From Planomonospora parontospora (GTDB lineage: Bacteria > Actinomycetota > Actinomycetes > Streptosporangiales > Streptosporangiaceae): 55,824 bases of DNA. Made by a program: the position numbers and the translations under genes. The notes under the pieces were generated by a model, which saw only the letters and a list, made by a program, of their open reading frames with translations, was not told the DNA's origin and did not search any database. The stretch is taken from NCBI GenBank assembly GCA_014647935.1, contig BMQD01000029.1:1-55824 (forward strand), read 5' to 3'. Below, piece by piece: positions 7,926-15,909 of this stretch (position 1 is the first letter of the stretch; each line of letters starts with the position of its first letter).

Positions 7926-8423
7926 ATGGACACCGCAGCCGAGCCCGCCCCCGCCGACCCTGCTGATGCGGCCGCCGCCGGACAGACCGGCCACGCGCAC
8001 CTGCACATCGGCCAGGTCGCCGAGCGCACCGGGTTGTCGCTGCGCACCATCCGGCACTACGAAGAGGTCGGCCTGGTGCCGGCCTCGGCCCGCAGCCAGG
8101 GCGGCTTTCGCCTCTACACCGACGCCGACGTGGCGCGGCTGATGGTGATCCGCCGGATGAAGCCGCTCGGCTTCACCCTGGAGCAGATGGGCGAGCTGCT
8201 GGCCGTGACCGACCGGCTGGAGGGCCGCACCCAGGCCGGGCCGCTGCCGAAGGCCGAGCACCAGGCGTGCCTGGAGCGGCTGGAGGCCTTCGAGGCCGCC
8301 GCCCGCGAGCGGTGTGCGGCCTTGCGCACCCAGTTGCAGTGGGCTGAGGAGTTCGCCGACGACCTGCACCGGCGCCGCCGGCAGGCCGCACCGGTGCAGG
8401 CCGGCCCGCAGCCGGGCCGGTGA
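7926..8423 (+). CDS. MerR-family transcriptional regulator
   Basis: 165 residues. After an Ala/Pro-rich leader (residues 1-27), the winged-helix domain reads LHIGQVAERTGLSLRTIRHY then EEVGLVPASARSQGGFRLYT, the signature of MerR proteins. A helical dimerisation region follows, ending with AEEFADDLHRRRRQ. No conserved Cys pattern for metal sensing is present in the C-terminal part, so a metal effector is unlikely; the inducer is unknown. The start is the ATG at 7926. The next gene begins 3 bp after the stop and is likely cotranscribed. The operator at 7827-7850 fits autoregulation. Confidence 0.9.
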   Translation: MDTAAEPAPADPADAAAAGQTGHAHLHIGQVAERTGLSLRTIRHYEEVGLVPASARSQGGFRLYTDADVARLMVIRRMKPLGFTLEQMGELLAVTDRLEGRTQAGPLPKAEHQACLERLEAFEAAARERCAALRTQLQWAEEFADDLHRRRRQAAPVQAGPQPGR

Positions 8424-8426
8424 AGC

Positions 8427-8783
8427 GTGGACGTCCCTGCCCCCGACGTCCCCTCCGACCCGCCCGACCGCCCCGCCCCTGCCGACCACGCCCGCCTGCT
8501 CGCCCGGGTGCGCGCCGTGCTGGCCGACGCAGGGTTTTACACCACCGCACCGGAGGCGGCCCGGGCCGGGGACGTGCAGGTGCGCTACGAGGCCGATCGC
8601 GGCGTGGTGGTCACCTGGGGCTCGCCCGGAACCGGCGATGCGCCCGACACCGGTGTGGTCGGCCGTTTCCCCTCGGTGCGCACGGTGGTGCACCTGGCCG
8701 TGACCGATGTGCTGCTCCAGGCCGGCTGCCCGGCCGCCTACGACGGCGACGCCGGCGAGATCGTGGTCACCGGCGCTCGGTGA
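8427..8783 (+). CDS. Hypothetical protein, paralogue of 52784-53170
   Basis: 118 residues from a GTG three bases after the MerR stop. The core reads LLARVRAVLADAGF, then VQVRYEADRGVVVTW, and ends GEIVVTG. The gene at 52784-53170 shows the same pattern (LVARVRAELRRAGF, LTVRHEADRGVVVCW, GEVIVTG). The predicted fold is a small alpha/beta domain with no membrane segment. I cannot name the family or a function. Both copies lie beside regulatory genes, which may hint at a signalling role. Confidence 0.65.
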   Translation: MDVPAPDVPSDPPDRPAPADHARLLARVRAVLADAGFYTTAPEAARAGDVQVRYEADRGVVVTWGSPGTGDAPDTGVVGRFPSVRTVVHLAVTDVLLQAGCPAAYDGDAGEIVVTGAR

Positions 8784-8834
8784 CGGCCCTCCCGGCAGCA
8801 GGCGGTCCGGCCCGGCCCGCCATTAATCCCTTGA

Positions 8835-8854
8835 CGGAGTGAGTACTCACTCCG
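8835..8854. promoter_or_regulatory. TetR operator within promoter
   Basis: A perfect 20-bp palindrome, CGGAGTGAGT and its complement, overlaps a TTGACG -35 hexamer (8831-8836). It fills the spacer before a possible -10 element CAGGAT (8855-8860). The next start codon (8868) is only 7-8 bp further, so the transcript may be nearly leaderless. GAGTACTC-centred palindromes are typical of TetR operators; autorepression is inferred. Confidence 0.75.
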
Positions 8855-8867
8855 CAGGATGGGATGC

Positions 8868-9485
8868 ATGACAGACACCTCCACCCGGCGACGCGCGCCG
8901 GCGATGAGCACCAAAGACCGCCGAGCGATGATCACGGCGGCGACCCTGCCCCTGGTCGCCGAGCACGGCGCCGCGGTCACCACCAGCCGCATCGCCCGCG
9001 CGGCCGGCATCGGCGAAGGCACCATCTTCCGGGTCTTCACCGACAAGGACGACCTGCTGCAGGCCTGCCTGGCCGAGGCGATGAACCCCGAACACGTACT
9101 GCGCGAACTGGCCTCGATCCCCCTCGACGACCCGCTCACCGACCGGCTGGTCCAGGCGGCCGAGGCACTGCACGCCCACCTGGAGCGCATGGGCACCGTG
9201 ATCGGCGCCCTGCACGCCTCCGGCCACCACCGCGAGCGCACCTCCGGAGACCGGCCCGCCCCGGGCGGCCGCCAGGCCTCGATGAAGGCGACCCACGAGG
9301 CCCTCACCGCGCTGATCGAACCCGACCGCGCAGTGCTGCGCCTGCAACCGGAGACGATCGCCTCGGTCTTCTTGGGGATGCTGTTCCCCTCCCGCCCCGC
9401 CTCCGGCGAGACCGGGATCCCCCCGCAGGCCATCGTCGACATCCTCCTGCACGGCGCCCTCGCCGCCCCGGGGAGCCCGGCATGA
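8868..9485 (+). CDS. TetR-family transcriptional regulator
   Basis: 205 residues from the ATG at 8868; an in-frame ATG at 8859 is less likely because AGGA lies 8 bp before 8868. The N-terminal HTH shows AAVTTSRIARAAGIGEGTIF followed by RVFTDKDDLLQAC, which is standard for TetR proteins. The ligand-binding half is helical and variable. The last codon overlaps the VOC gene start by 4 bp (ATGA at 9482-9485), so regulator and enzyme form one operon behind the palindrome at 8835-8854. The ligand is unknown. Confidence 0.9.
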   Translation: MTDTSTRRRAPAMSTKDRRAMITAATLPLVAEHGAAVTTSRIARAAGIGEGTIFRVFTDKDDLLQACLAEAMNPEHVLRELASIPLDDPLTDRLVQAAEALHAHLERMGTVIGALHASGHHRERTSGDRPAPGGRQASMKATHEALTALIEPDRAVLRLQPETIASVFLGMLFPSRPASGETGIPPQAIVDILLHGALAAPGSPA

Positions 9486-9856
9486 CCATCACGCTGAACC
9501 ACACCATCGTGCCCGCGGCCGACCACCGGCAGGCGGCCCGCTTCTTCGCCTCGATCATGGGCCTGGAGGAGCTGCCGCCCGTCGGCCGAAACGGCCACTT
9601 CGCTCCCGTACGGATCAACGAGCAGCTGACGTTGGACTTCATGACCGTGGCCGACCCCGTCGGCATGCACCTGGCCTTCGACGTGGACCCGGCCACCTTC
9701 GATCAGATCCTGACCCGCCTGCAGCAGGCCGGCGTGCCCTACGGCAGCCGTCCCACCGAGCCCGACAACGGCCGCATCGACCACCCGCTGTGCGCGCGCG
9801 GGCTGTTCTTCGTCGACGCCGCCCGCAACCTGTACGAGGTCATGTCCCCGGCCTGA
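9482..9856 (+). CDS. VOC-superfamily (glyoxalase/dioxygenase-like) protein
   Basis: 124 residues, beginning MTITLNHTIVPAADHRQAARFF, with the paired beta-alpha-beta-beta-beta layout of VOC proteins. It has a potential metal ligand His near residue 7, MHLAFDV in the middle and RNLYEVMSP at the end, where a Glu usually completes the metal site. Family members include glyoxalase I, fosfomycin and bleomycin resistance proteins and extradiol dioxygenases; the substrate cannot be told here. Translational coupling to the TetR gene (4-bp overlap) suggests the enzyme handles the TetR ligand or a related toxic compound. Confidence 0.8.
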   Translation: MTITLNHTIVPAADHRQAARFFASIMGLEELPPVGRNGHFAPVRINEQLTLDFMTVADPVGMHLAFDVDPATFDQILTRLQQAGVPYGSRPTEPDNGRIDHPLCARGLFFVDAARNLYEVMSPA

Positions 9857-9878
9857 CCGGCCGCCGCGGCGCCGACGG

Positions 9879-10433
9879 TCACCACGGGGGGACAGGGACA
9901 GCGACCGGGGAGGGAGCGCCGTCCCAGGTCACCCTGATCTCCCGCGGAGTGTCGTGCACCAACGACGAGCTGATCATCACTTTGGCCGAAGCGCCCGGCT
10001 CCAGCGTCACCCCGTCCGGGGCCTGGTCGACGCCGGGCACAGTCGCATCGACCGTCACGCCGGTGACGGTCTCGGTGCCGGCGTTGCGGAGATAGGCGGC
10101 GAACTGCGACTCGCGCGTCACCTCCCAGGCGATCGTCGGCTGCATGTCCCGCATGGCCTCGATCTCGGCGACCTGCTCGGCCGCGAGCGCCGAGCGCTCG
10201 GCTGCATCTGCAGAGCGGGTACTGCCCGCTGCCGACTCTTCGGCGGCATCCGCGGACCGCTGGGCTTCCGCAACGGCTCGCTGCGTCGCCTTGGCGGAGG
10301 CCCGCTGGTACTTGAGCGAGACCAGGGACACCACGAAGGCCAAGAGGGAGAACACGAAAGCGACGACGACTCCGACCCAGGTGGCGAGATCTCCGGTAGA
10401 GGCTTCCACGACCGATCCTTCGCAGGCTGGCAC
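9879..10433 (-). CDS. Membrane-anchored coiled-coil protein, unknown
   Basis: 184 residues with one N-terminal membrane segment (WVGVVVAFVFSLLAFVVSLV). A long Ala/Glu/Ser-rich coiled coil follows (about residues 45-95, AVAEAQRSADAAEESAAG). A C-terminal beta-rich domain (residues 100-180) comes last, with alternating Val/Thr strands (ETVTGVTVDATVPGV). This resembles small membrane-anchored proteins of actinomycetes with an Ig-like or adhesin-like exterior domain, but no named family. It is convergent with the VOC gene and ends the block between the 26-bp repeats. Confidence 0.55.
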   Translation of the reverse strand: MPACEGSVVEASTGDLATWVGVVVAFVFSLLAFVVSLVSLKYQRASAKATQRAVAEAQRSADAAEESAAGSTRSADAAERSALAAEQVAEIEAMRDMQPTIAWEVTRESQFAAYLRNAGTETVTGVTVDATVPGVDQAPDGVTLEPGASAKVMISSSLVHDTPREIRVTWDGAPSPVAVPVPPW

Positions 10434-10493
10434 TTGAGCCGCTCAGCCTACCGACGCCCACGCGGGTTTCGTCGCCCGCGAGCGAGCCGTGGA

Positions 10494-10519
10494 TGTTGAG
10501 CGCCCGGTTGTTGTCAGTG
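10494..10519. repeat. 26-bp direct repeat, right copy
   Basis: This is identical to 5381-5406 over 26 bp and in the same orientation, 5.1 kb away. It lies in a non-coding stretch upstream of the mobilisation genes. Together the copies bound the SulP-MerR-TetR-VOC block. Confidence 0.75.
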
Positions 10520-10818
10520 GGAATGCCGATGCGACCAGCGCGGCGGTGGGGCGCCGCAGCCGCGGAGGTCGATGCAGCAACGGAACGACCAGTGGCGTTA
10601 GCGAGGCGTCAGGGCGTGGCTTACCGCCACTCGCTGTTCCGATCCGGGTGGAGCGCGGAACGGGGGGTGGCAACGTGGGAGCCATGAAGGAGACCCCGGA
10701 CTCAGCCCCAGCGTGCCGACGGTGAAGGTGTCGGGCCAGACCTGGCCGCGTTCAGCGCACACCGCGGTTGGGGTGGGGTTTCACCGTGAGGCGCCTACTT
10801 TGACTGAGCAAGATGAGG

Positions 10819-10887
10819 TTAAGGCGCCTTAATGGACCCCGTCCCTTCCGTTCCGGTTGATCATCCGTCTACTGTCGACGGATGATC
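10819..10887. other. Candidate oriT upstream of mobC/relaxase
   Basis: Two palindromic elements lie just before the mobilisation operon. One is a perfect 14-bp palindrome, TTAAGGCGCCTTAA (10819-10832). The other is an inverted repeat with 11-bp perfect arms, GATCATCCGTC (10859-10869) and GACGGATGATC (10877-10887), with a 7-bp loop. Origins of transfer commonly contain an inverted repeat next to the nick site and lie beside mobC/mobA genes. The nick site itself cannot be identified by eye. An operator for mobC is an alternative. Confidence 0.55.
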
Positions 10888-10910
10888 CGTTGAGGACGAA
10901 GGAGGCACCG

Positions 10911-11339
10911 GTGGGCGAAGGTGAGGGCCGCACGAGGCGGGCCACGCCGATGCAGCGGCGCAGCCGCGTCGCCGGCGGGCGCCCGAACCGGCACAACGTC
11001 CGGCTCACCGACGCCGAGCAGGAGGAGTTCACCGCGGCGGCGAAGGCGGCCGGGGTGACCGTGCCGTACCTGATGGTCGAGCACACCCGGGCGGGCCTGC
11101 GGGGCCGCGGCCGCATGTCGGTGGCCGACATGCTGCGCCTGGCCACCGAGCTGGACGCGGTGTGGCGGCAGATGCACCGCGACGGCGTCGGCCTCGACCA
11201 GATCGCGGCCGGGGCGAAGGCGGGCGTGGTCCAGGGCCAGGACGCGGTGCTGGCGATGAGGGACCGGATGGCGCGGAGCCTGGATCGGGTGGATCGGGTG
11301 CTGGACTTCCTGGACCCCGAGGGCAGGACCGCACGGTGA
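10911..11339 (+). CDS. mobC: MobC-like relaxosome accessory protein
   Basis: 142 residues from GTG 10911, which has GGAGG 5 bp upstream. The frame is open before it, but that part covers the inverted repeats and is not protein-like. Residues 15-60 read GRPNRHNVRLTDAEQEEF then AAAKAAGVTVPYLMVEH, the pattern of ribbon-helix-helix MobC proteins that help the relaxase open oriT. The C-terminal part is helical. Its stop overlaps the relaxase GTG by 4 bp (GTGA at 11336-11339), so the two are coupled. Confidence 0.75.
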   Translation: MGEGEGRTRRATPMQRRSRVAGGRPNRHNVRLTDAEQEEFTAAAKAAGVTVPYLMVEHTRAGLRGRGRMSVADMLRLATELDAVWRQMHRDGVGLDQIAAGAKAGVVQGQDAVLAMRDRMARSLDRVDRVLDFLDPEGRTAR

Positions 11340-13705
11340 TCAACAAGATCGGTGCGCGGGGCCGCGACGTCGCCGGGCTGGTGCGTTACCTGTTCGGCCC
11401 CGGCCGCTTCGACGAGCACCGCGATCAGCGGGTGATCGCCGCTGATGCGCGCCTGGAGGTCGCCGACGGCACCCGATTGAACCCGGACGCGCCGGCGGAC
11501 CGGGAGCGGGTCAACGAGCTGGCCCGCGTGCTGGACAACCACCGGCGGTTGATGTGCATCGAGCCGGTCGGCGGGTGGGTGTGGCATTGCGCGATCGCCC
11601 TGCCGAAGAAGGAGACGCCGGGCGGCGAGCTGAAGCCGGAGACGCTGAGCGATGAGCAGTGGGCGATCGTGGCGCGCACCGCGGTCGAGCGGCTCGGGTT
11701 CGGCGAGGACGGCCCGCAGGCGCCGTGCCGGTGGATCGCGGTCCACCACGGCCCGTCCGCGGGCGGCAACGACCACATCCACCTCCTGGTCAACCTCGTG
11801 CGAACCGACGGCCGGCTGGCCGACCCGGGCCGCGACCGGCGGACCATGTCGCGGGTGTGCGCCGAGGCCGAGCGCGAGTTCGGCCTGTTCGTCGTGGAGG
11901 GCCGGGCCGGACGCGGCCTGCCGGGCCTGAGTCGCGCCGAGATCGAGCGCACCAAGCGCGGGGCCGGCACCGGCCCGCCCTCGCGCACCGCCGGTCAACG
12001 GCCGGGCCGCATCGAGCCTGACCGGATCACCTTGGCCCGCAACGTCCGCGCCGCGGCGGCGGCCGCCGGGAGCGAAGCGGAGTTCGTCCGCCGCCTGAAG
12101 GCCATGGCGGTGCGGGTACACCCCCGCTACGCCGCCGACGGCACGGGCGAGGTGGTCGGCTACGCCGTGGCGCTGCCCGCGCTGCCCGCCTACACCAACG
12201 CCAAGGGCAAGACGATCCAGCCGAAGCCGGTCTGGTTCGGCGGCGGAAAACTCGCCGCCGACCTCACCTTGCCCAAGTTGCGTGCAGGCTGGAGCGGCGG
12301 GGAAGCAGACGAGGCCCGGGCCGAATGGGCAAGTGAGGCCGTACCGGTGACCGCGCCGGGCCGCAGTGAGGCCCCGGTCGCCGATGCGGACGCCTGGAAG
12401 CACGCGGCCGCCCTCATCGACGACATCCGCAAGCAGCTGCACGACCTGCCCGCCGACGATCCGCGCTGGACGATCGCCTGCCGGGGCACTGCCGCGGTGA
12501 CCTCCGCCCTGGCCCTGGCCGAGACGCGGCCCGGCGCGCTGGCCGGCCTGGCCGATGCGCTGGCCCGATCCGCCCAGGACCCGCGCCGCGTGGATGGGCC
12601 CCCGAGCCTGCCGGAGCGGTGGATGCGCCGCGACTTCTCCGCAGCGGTGCGCCTCATCCGCCAGGCCGCCCAATCGCCGGACCTGTCGGCCGACGCCATG
12701 GTGGTCGTCGTCGGCACCGTGCTGCTGGCCAAGGCCATCACGCAGCTGCACACCGAGCGCCAGCAGCCGCACCAGGCGCGCGTCCTGACCCAGCGCACCA
12801 CGGTGCTGGCCGGGCAGGTGGCCGGGCTGGCCCCGTGGGAGGTGCGCCCGCACGGCCAGGTGCCGACCTCGCGCCTGCGCGATCTGGTCACGCGCATCGA
12901 GGCCGACGTCGACCGGCTGGTCCGCACCGAACTGCGCACTGAGGAACTGACCGAGGCTGCCCGTAATGGACGCGGTCCGGATGCGGCCGCCCTGCAGGCC
13001 CGTCGCAAGGAGCTGGAGAAGGCCGCGGCCGCCGAACAGGCCCTGCCCGCCGCCCGGCGAGCCGCCAAGCTGGCTGATGAGCGCGTCGCCGACCTGGACG
13101 CCGAGGTCCGCCGCCTGAAGGCCCTGTCGGAGAAGAGGGGGGCCGGACTGTGGTTGAAGGGCATCTCCAAGAACGAGGTCCTCGAGGACCTGGCCCTGGC
13201 CCGTCAGGAACGCCGCCAGGCCCGCATCGTGCGGGATCACGCGCACGCTGACGTCGGCACCCTCGTGGCCACCGCCTCCGGGCTGTACGGCGCGGCACCG
13301 ACACCGACACCCTGGAGGCAAGGCGCGGCCACCGACGCCCTGCGCCGGCTGAGCTCCGACTGGACGGCCAGCCTGGCGAAGGCGGTGGCCGACGACGTCG
13401 CCACCGCCGCCCACCGCGCCCTCCTGCAGAACCCGCGTACCCGCGCCGAGATCGCCGCCCTGAGCTTCGGGCGCCCGGGAGAGCCCCGACCGGCGACCAC
13501 CCTGGCCGAGGCCCGCCGCCGGCTGCAGGCCGTGCGCGCCGAACTCGCCCTGCGCGAGACGCTGCCCGGCGACGTCGCCAAGGCGGAGAAGACCCAGCGC
13601 GCCGCCGCTCAGCCGGCGGCCGCGCTCAGCAGTCCCGCGCCCACCCGCAGCTCGTCTCGCACCCCGCCCACGCCGGACCGGGGCCGGGGCGGACGCGGCC
13701 GGTAA
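11336..13705 (+). CDS. Relaxase / mobilisation nuclease (MobA-like)
   Basis: About 789 residues from GTG 11336, chosen because it overlaps the MobC stop and begins VINKIGARGRDVAGLVRYLF, the usual N-terminus of actinobacterial relaxases. The metal-binding motif GGNDHIHLLVNLV has its histidines at residues 147 and 149. The first 250 residues are the nuclease domain; the remainder is a long helical region with a probable coiled coil (residues 520-640). The relaxase would nick oriT and lead single-stranded DNA transfer. No type IV secretion genes are seen, so it would need a helper system or act together with the FtsK-type proteins. Confidence 0.85.
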   Translation: MINKIGARGRDVAGLVRYLFGPGRFDEHRDQRVIAADARLEVADGTRLNPDAPADRERVNELARVLDNHRRLMCIEPVGGWVWHCAIALPKKETPGGELKPETLSDEQWAIVARTAVERLGFGEDGPQAPCRWIAVHHGPSAGGNDHIHLLVNLVRTDGRLADPGRDRRTMSRVCAEAEREFGLFVVEGRAGRGLPGLSRAEIERTKRGAGTGPPSRTAGQRPGRIEPDRITLARNVRAAAAAAGSEAEFVRRLKAMAVRVHPRYAADGTGEVVGYAVALPALPAYTNAKGKTIQPKPVWFGGGKLAADLTLPKLRAGWSGGEADEARAEWASEAVPVTAPGRSEAPVADADAWKHAAALIDDIRKQLHDLPADDPRWTIACRGTAAVTSALALAETRPGALAGLADALARSAQDPRRVDGPPSLPERWMRRDFSAAVRLIRQAAQSPDLSADAMVVVVGTVLLAKAITQLHTERQQPHQARVLTQRTTVLAGQVAGLAPWEVRPHGQVPTSRLRDLVTRIEADVDRLVRTELRTEELTEAARNGRGPDAAALQARRKELEKAAAAEQALPAARRAAKLADERVADLDAEVRRLKALSEKRGAGLWLKGISKNEVLEDLALARQERRQARIVRDHAHADVGTLVATASGLYGAAPTPTPWRQGAATDALRRLSSDWTASLAKAVADDVATAAHRALLQNPRTRAEIAALSFGRPGEPRPATTLAEARRRLQAVRAELALRETLPGDVAKAEKTQRAAAQPAAALSSPAPTRSSSRTPPTPDRGRGGRGR

Positions 13706-13909
13706 CCGGACCCGGAAGCGGTGGGCCGGTGCGGCCCTGGCGATCGCCTGCAGGTGGCCGGCCACCGACCGAGGCCGGGAGCGATCGACGGACCCGGTGC
13801 CTCCTGCGTCGGCACCGGTCCACCGGATGACGGCCCAGAGGCCGAGGAGGGCACCAAGGGCAGAGGAACGACCGACCGGCCCGTGATCGGACGAGAACGT
13901 TCTCTCCTC

Positions 13910-14158
13910 CTATCGAGGGCCGTCTGCGACGGCCGCAGAGCCGTCGCCGAAAGACTTCCGCGCGCGCTCGCGCTCCCGCAGGGACGCACGCAACAGCCAG
14001 ACCAGCGCCACGAGGAAGGCGATCCCCACCGGCACGCGGACCCATGGGCTGAAGGCATCGCTCACGAGCGTGTTGACCACGATGGCGGTGGCGAGCGTCG
14101 CCCACCAGGCGCGGTCGTAGCGCCGATGCCTTCCGGTGGAGGCCGCATCCGTGCTCAT
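13910..14158 (-). CDS. Small membrane protein, two transmembrane segments
   Basis: 82 residues with two hydrophobic helices (WWATLATAIVVNTLV and VPVGIAFLVALVWLL). A strongly basic/acidic tail follows (RASLRERERARKSFGD). This looks like a small integral membrane protein with the tail in the cytoplasm; no family is recognised. It stands alone, convergent with the relaxase. The start is the ATG at 14158 without a clear ribosome-binding site, so it may be leaderless. Confidence 0.5.
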   Translation of the reverse strand: MSTDAASTGRHRRYDRAWWATLATAIVVNTLVSDAFSPWVRVPVGIAFLVALVWLLRASLRERERARKSFGDGSAAVADGPR

Positions 14159-14233
14159 GCGAGAAGGTTATGCGCCCCTTCGCCCTGGTCAGGAGCATCC
14201 ACCCTCGGCCGAGACCATGCTTTCCTCGCCAGG

Positions 14234-14335
14234 TGCCGAATTGCTCCTATAGGAGATCAAGCGGCGGCGCGCCGCGCCGCCGTACTCGGCCCTTTGCCGC
14301 CCGCCGTCCGGGCGTGCGGCCTGGGGGCCGGTCCC
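14234..14335. repeat. Dispersed ~100-bp non-coding repeat, copy 1
   Basis: This segment shares TGCCGAATT, GATCAAGCGG, GCGCCGCCGTA and GGGCGTGCGGCC, then GGCCGGTCCC, in the same order and spacing with 45764-45862. The lengths are 102 and 99 bp, and the similarity is imperfect. Neither copy is coding. Both lie near small membrane-protein genes. Confidence 0.55.
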
Positions 14336-14436
14336 GGCCGGCGGCGTACATCCACCCGCCGTACCCAACGCACCCACCGACCCCAGCGCCACACCGTCGC
14401 AAGAGACCCTTCACCGAGAATCGGTTCCGGCGCTTG

Positions 14437-14856
14437 TCAACGTTCCCGAATGCGCCACCACCACCAGTGATCGCTCGCCAATTCACGCATCAATACCGGG
14501 TCCGGCAGAGTGCGTCGCTCAAGCTCACGATCGAGTCGTTCCAGCAACCGGCCGAGATCTGCTCGGGCACCTTCAGGTAGGCGCCGCATGACCTCTTCCA
14601 AGCGATCTCGGGCATCCTCGATCTCAAGGCCGGGTTCCCAGACCTCGGACGCATCCAGGTAGCGGCCAGGCTGCTTGAAGACCCATACGAGCTGACTCAG
14701 TGCCTCAGCTACAGCGTTGGGCCACATATGCTCGGTCTCGACGCGTCGAACAGCCGCTCGGGTTCGGGCGGACATACCGCGGATACGTCGGACAGGCACG
14801 TGTTTGGGAGGGATCCACCGCTCTGCGCGCAGGATCCTCGGACGCTTACGCGGCAT
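14437..14856 (-). CDS. Hypothetical protein, 139 aa
   Basis: This protein has a basic N-terminus (MPRKRPRILRAERWIPP). An acidic helical core follows (EIEDARDRLEEVMRRLPEGA, then LERLDRELERR), and the C-terminus has four consecutive tryptophans (SDHWWWWRIRER). It has no membrane segment and no family I can name. The overall pattern suggests a helical DNA- or protein-binding factor. It lies just upstream of the IS110 fragment on the same strand, with about 110 bp between. Confidence 0.5.
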   Translation of the reverse strand: MPRKRPRILRAERWIPPKHVPVRRIRGMSARTRAAVRRVETEHMWPNAVAEALSQLVWVFKQPGRYLDASEVWEPGLEIEDARDRLEEVMRRLPEGARADLGRLLERLDRELERRTLPDPVLMRELASDHWWWWRIRER

Positions 14857-14966
14857 CGCCCTTTCGGATCAACGTCATGTCGGCATCCTTTCACCACAAG
14901 TGCTACCACTCAAAGCAGTGATAGGACACCGAAACCGGTACCACTCTCACTTCCCAATCAGGTTTG

Positions 14967-15533
14967 TCAAGCAGCAGTCGAGGTGCTTGATGGAGGCCGG
15001 TAGTGCCGTCGGTCGCGAATGAGCGCCCACAAGACGTTGACGCGTCGGCGCGCCAGGGCCAGCAACGCTTGAGAGTGGGTTTTGCCCTCGGCTCGCTTGC
15101 GGTCATAGAACCGCCGGGATTCCGCCGAGACGCGCAGACTGGAGAACGCCGCCAGGTAGAAGGCCCGTTGCAGTCGGCGATGGTAGCGCTGCGGCCGGTG
15201 CAGATTGCCGCTGACGCGCCCGGAGTCGCGTGGCACCGGGGCCAGACCAGCAAAGCCGGCCAGCCGGTCGGCCGAACCGAAAACGCTCATGTCCCCGCCG
15301 GTGGCGGCCAGGAACTCAGCGCCCGTCAGCGGACCCATGCCGGGCAGACTACCGATCACATCCGCCAGCTCATGGTCCTGAAAGCGCGTCTCGATGAGCT
15401 GGCTGACCTCATCGATCTTTGCGCTGAGCGCCAGGACCTCCTCTGCCAACGCAGCCACCAAACGCGCGGTGACCTGCTCTCCGGCCACAGTAGTGTGCTG
15501 GCGATCGGCTGCCTGCCACGCGGTGCGAGCCAA
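14967..15533 (-). pseudogene. IS110-family transposase, C-terminal fragment
   Basis: About 188 codons remain. SLPGMGPLTGAEFLAATGGD, then LAGFAGLAPVPRDSGRVSGN, RYHRRLQRAFYLA and KTHSQALLALARRRVNVLWA are the conserved C-terminal (Transposase_20) block of IS110-type elements. The N-terminal DEDD catalytic half, normally about 200 residues, is missing. At about 15540 the sequence switches abruptly into a fragment of a different transposase on the other strand. The element is therefore dead. Confidence 0.85.
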
Positions 15534-15540
15534 GACCGCA

Positions 15541-15741
15541 GCGTTGCGGGCGCTGGTGCGTGCGGCGAAGGGGCGCTGGCGGGTCGAGCATGATTATCGC
15601 GAGCTCAAGCAGGCCCTGGGCCTGGCCCATTTCGAGGGGCGGACCTGGCCCGGCTGGCACCACCATGTCGTCCTGGTCTCGATCGCGCATGCCTTCGTCA
15701 CCACCGAACGGCTGGCCCCAAAAGCAGGAACACCGGGCTGA
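15541..15741 (+). pseudogene. IS701/IS4-type transposase, C-terminal fragment
   Basis: The plus-strand frame reads LVRAAKGRWRVEHDYRELKQ then ALGLAHFEGRTWPGWHHHVV, which matches the last part of IS701-like DDE transposases (including the Y-x2-E-L-K element), and ends at TGA 15739-15741. Only about 65 codons are present. It abuts the IS110 fragment at about 15540, so one element probably inserted into, or recombined with, the other. The sequence down to about 15880 may be the residual right end. Confidence 0.75.
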
Positions 15742-15909
15742 CCACCTACCGGATCACTGCGGAGCTGCAGGTGATGTTGGTGGAGTGGGCCGGCCGGTGC
15801 CCTACCTGTCGAAGATCGGTGACCAGCGAGAACCGGGAGCGGGCCCCGACCTAACCAAGCCCTAATAGGGCCTGCCCCCCGCAGACCGGCAGCAGGAGGC
15901 CCCACCTGC

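Noticed and set aside
10829-13765. A very long minus-strand open frame opposite the relaxase genes
   Set aside because: Its composition is Gly/Arg/Ala-rich nonsense caused by the antisense of GC-biased codons; the plus strand carries MobC and relaxase motifs with coupled starts.
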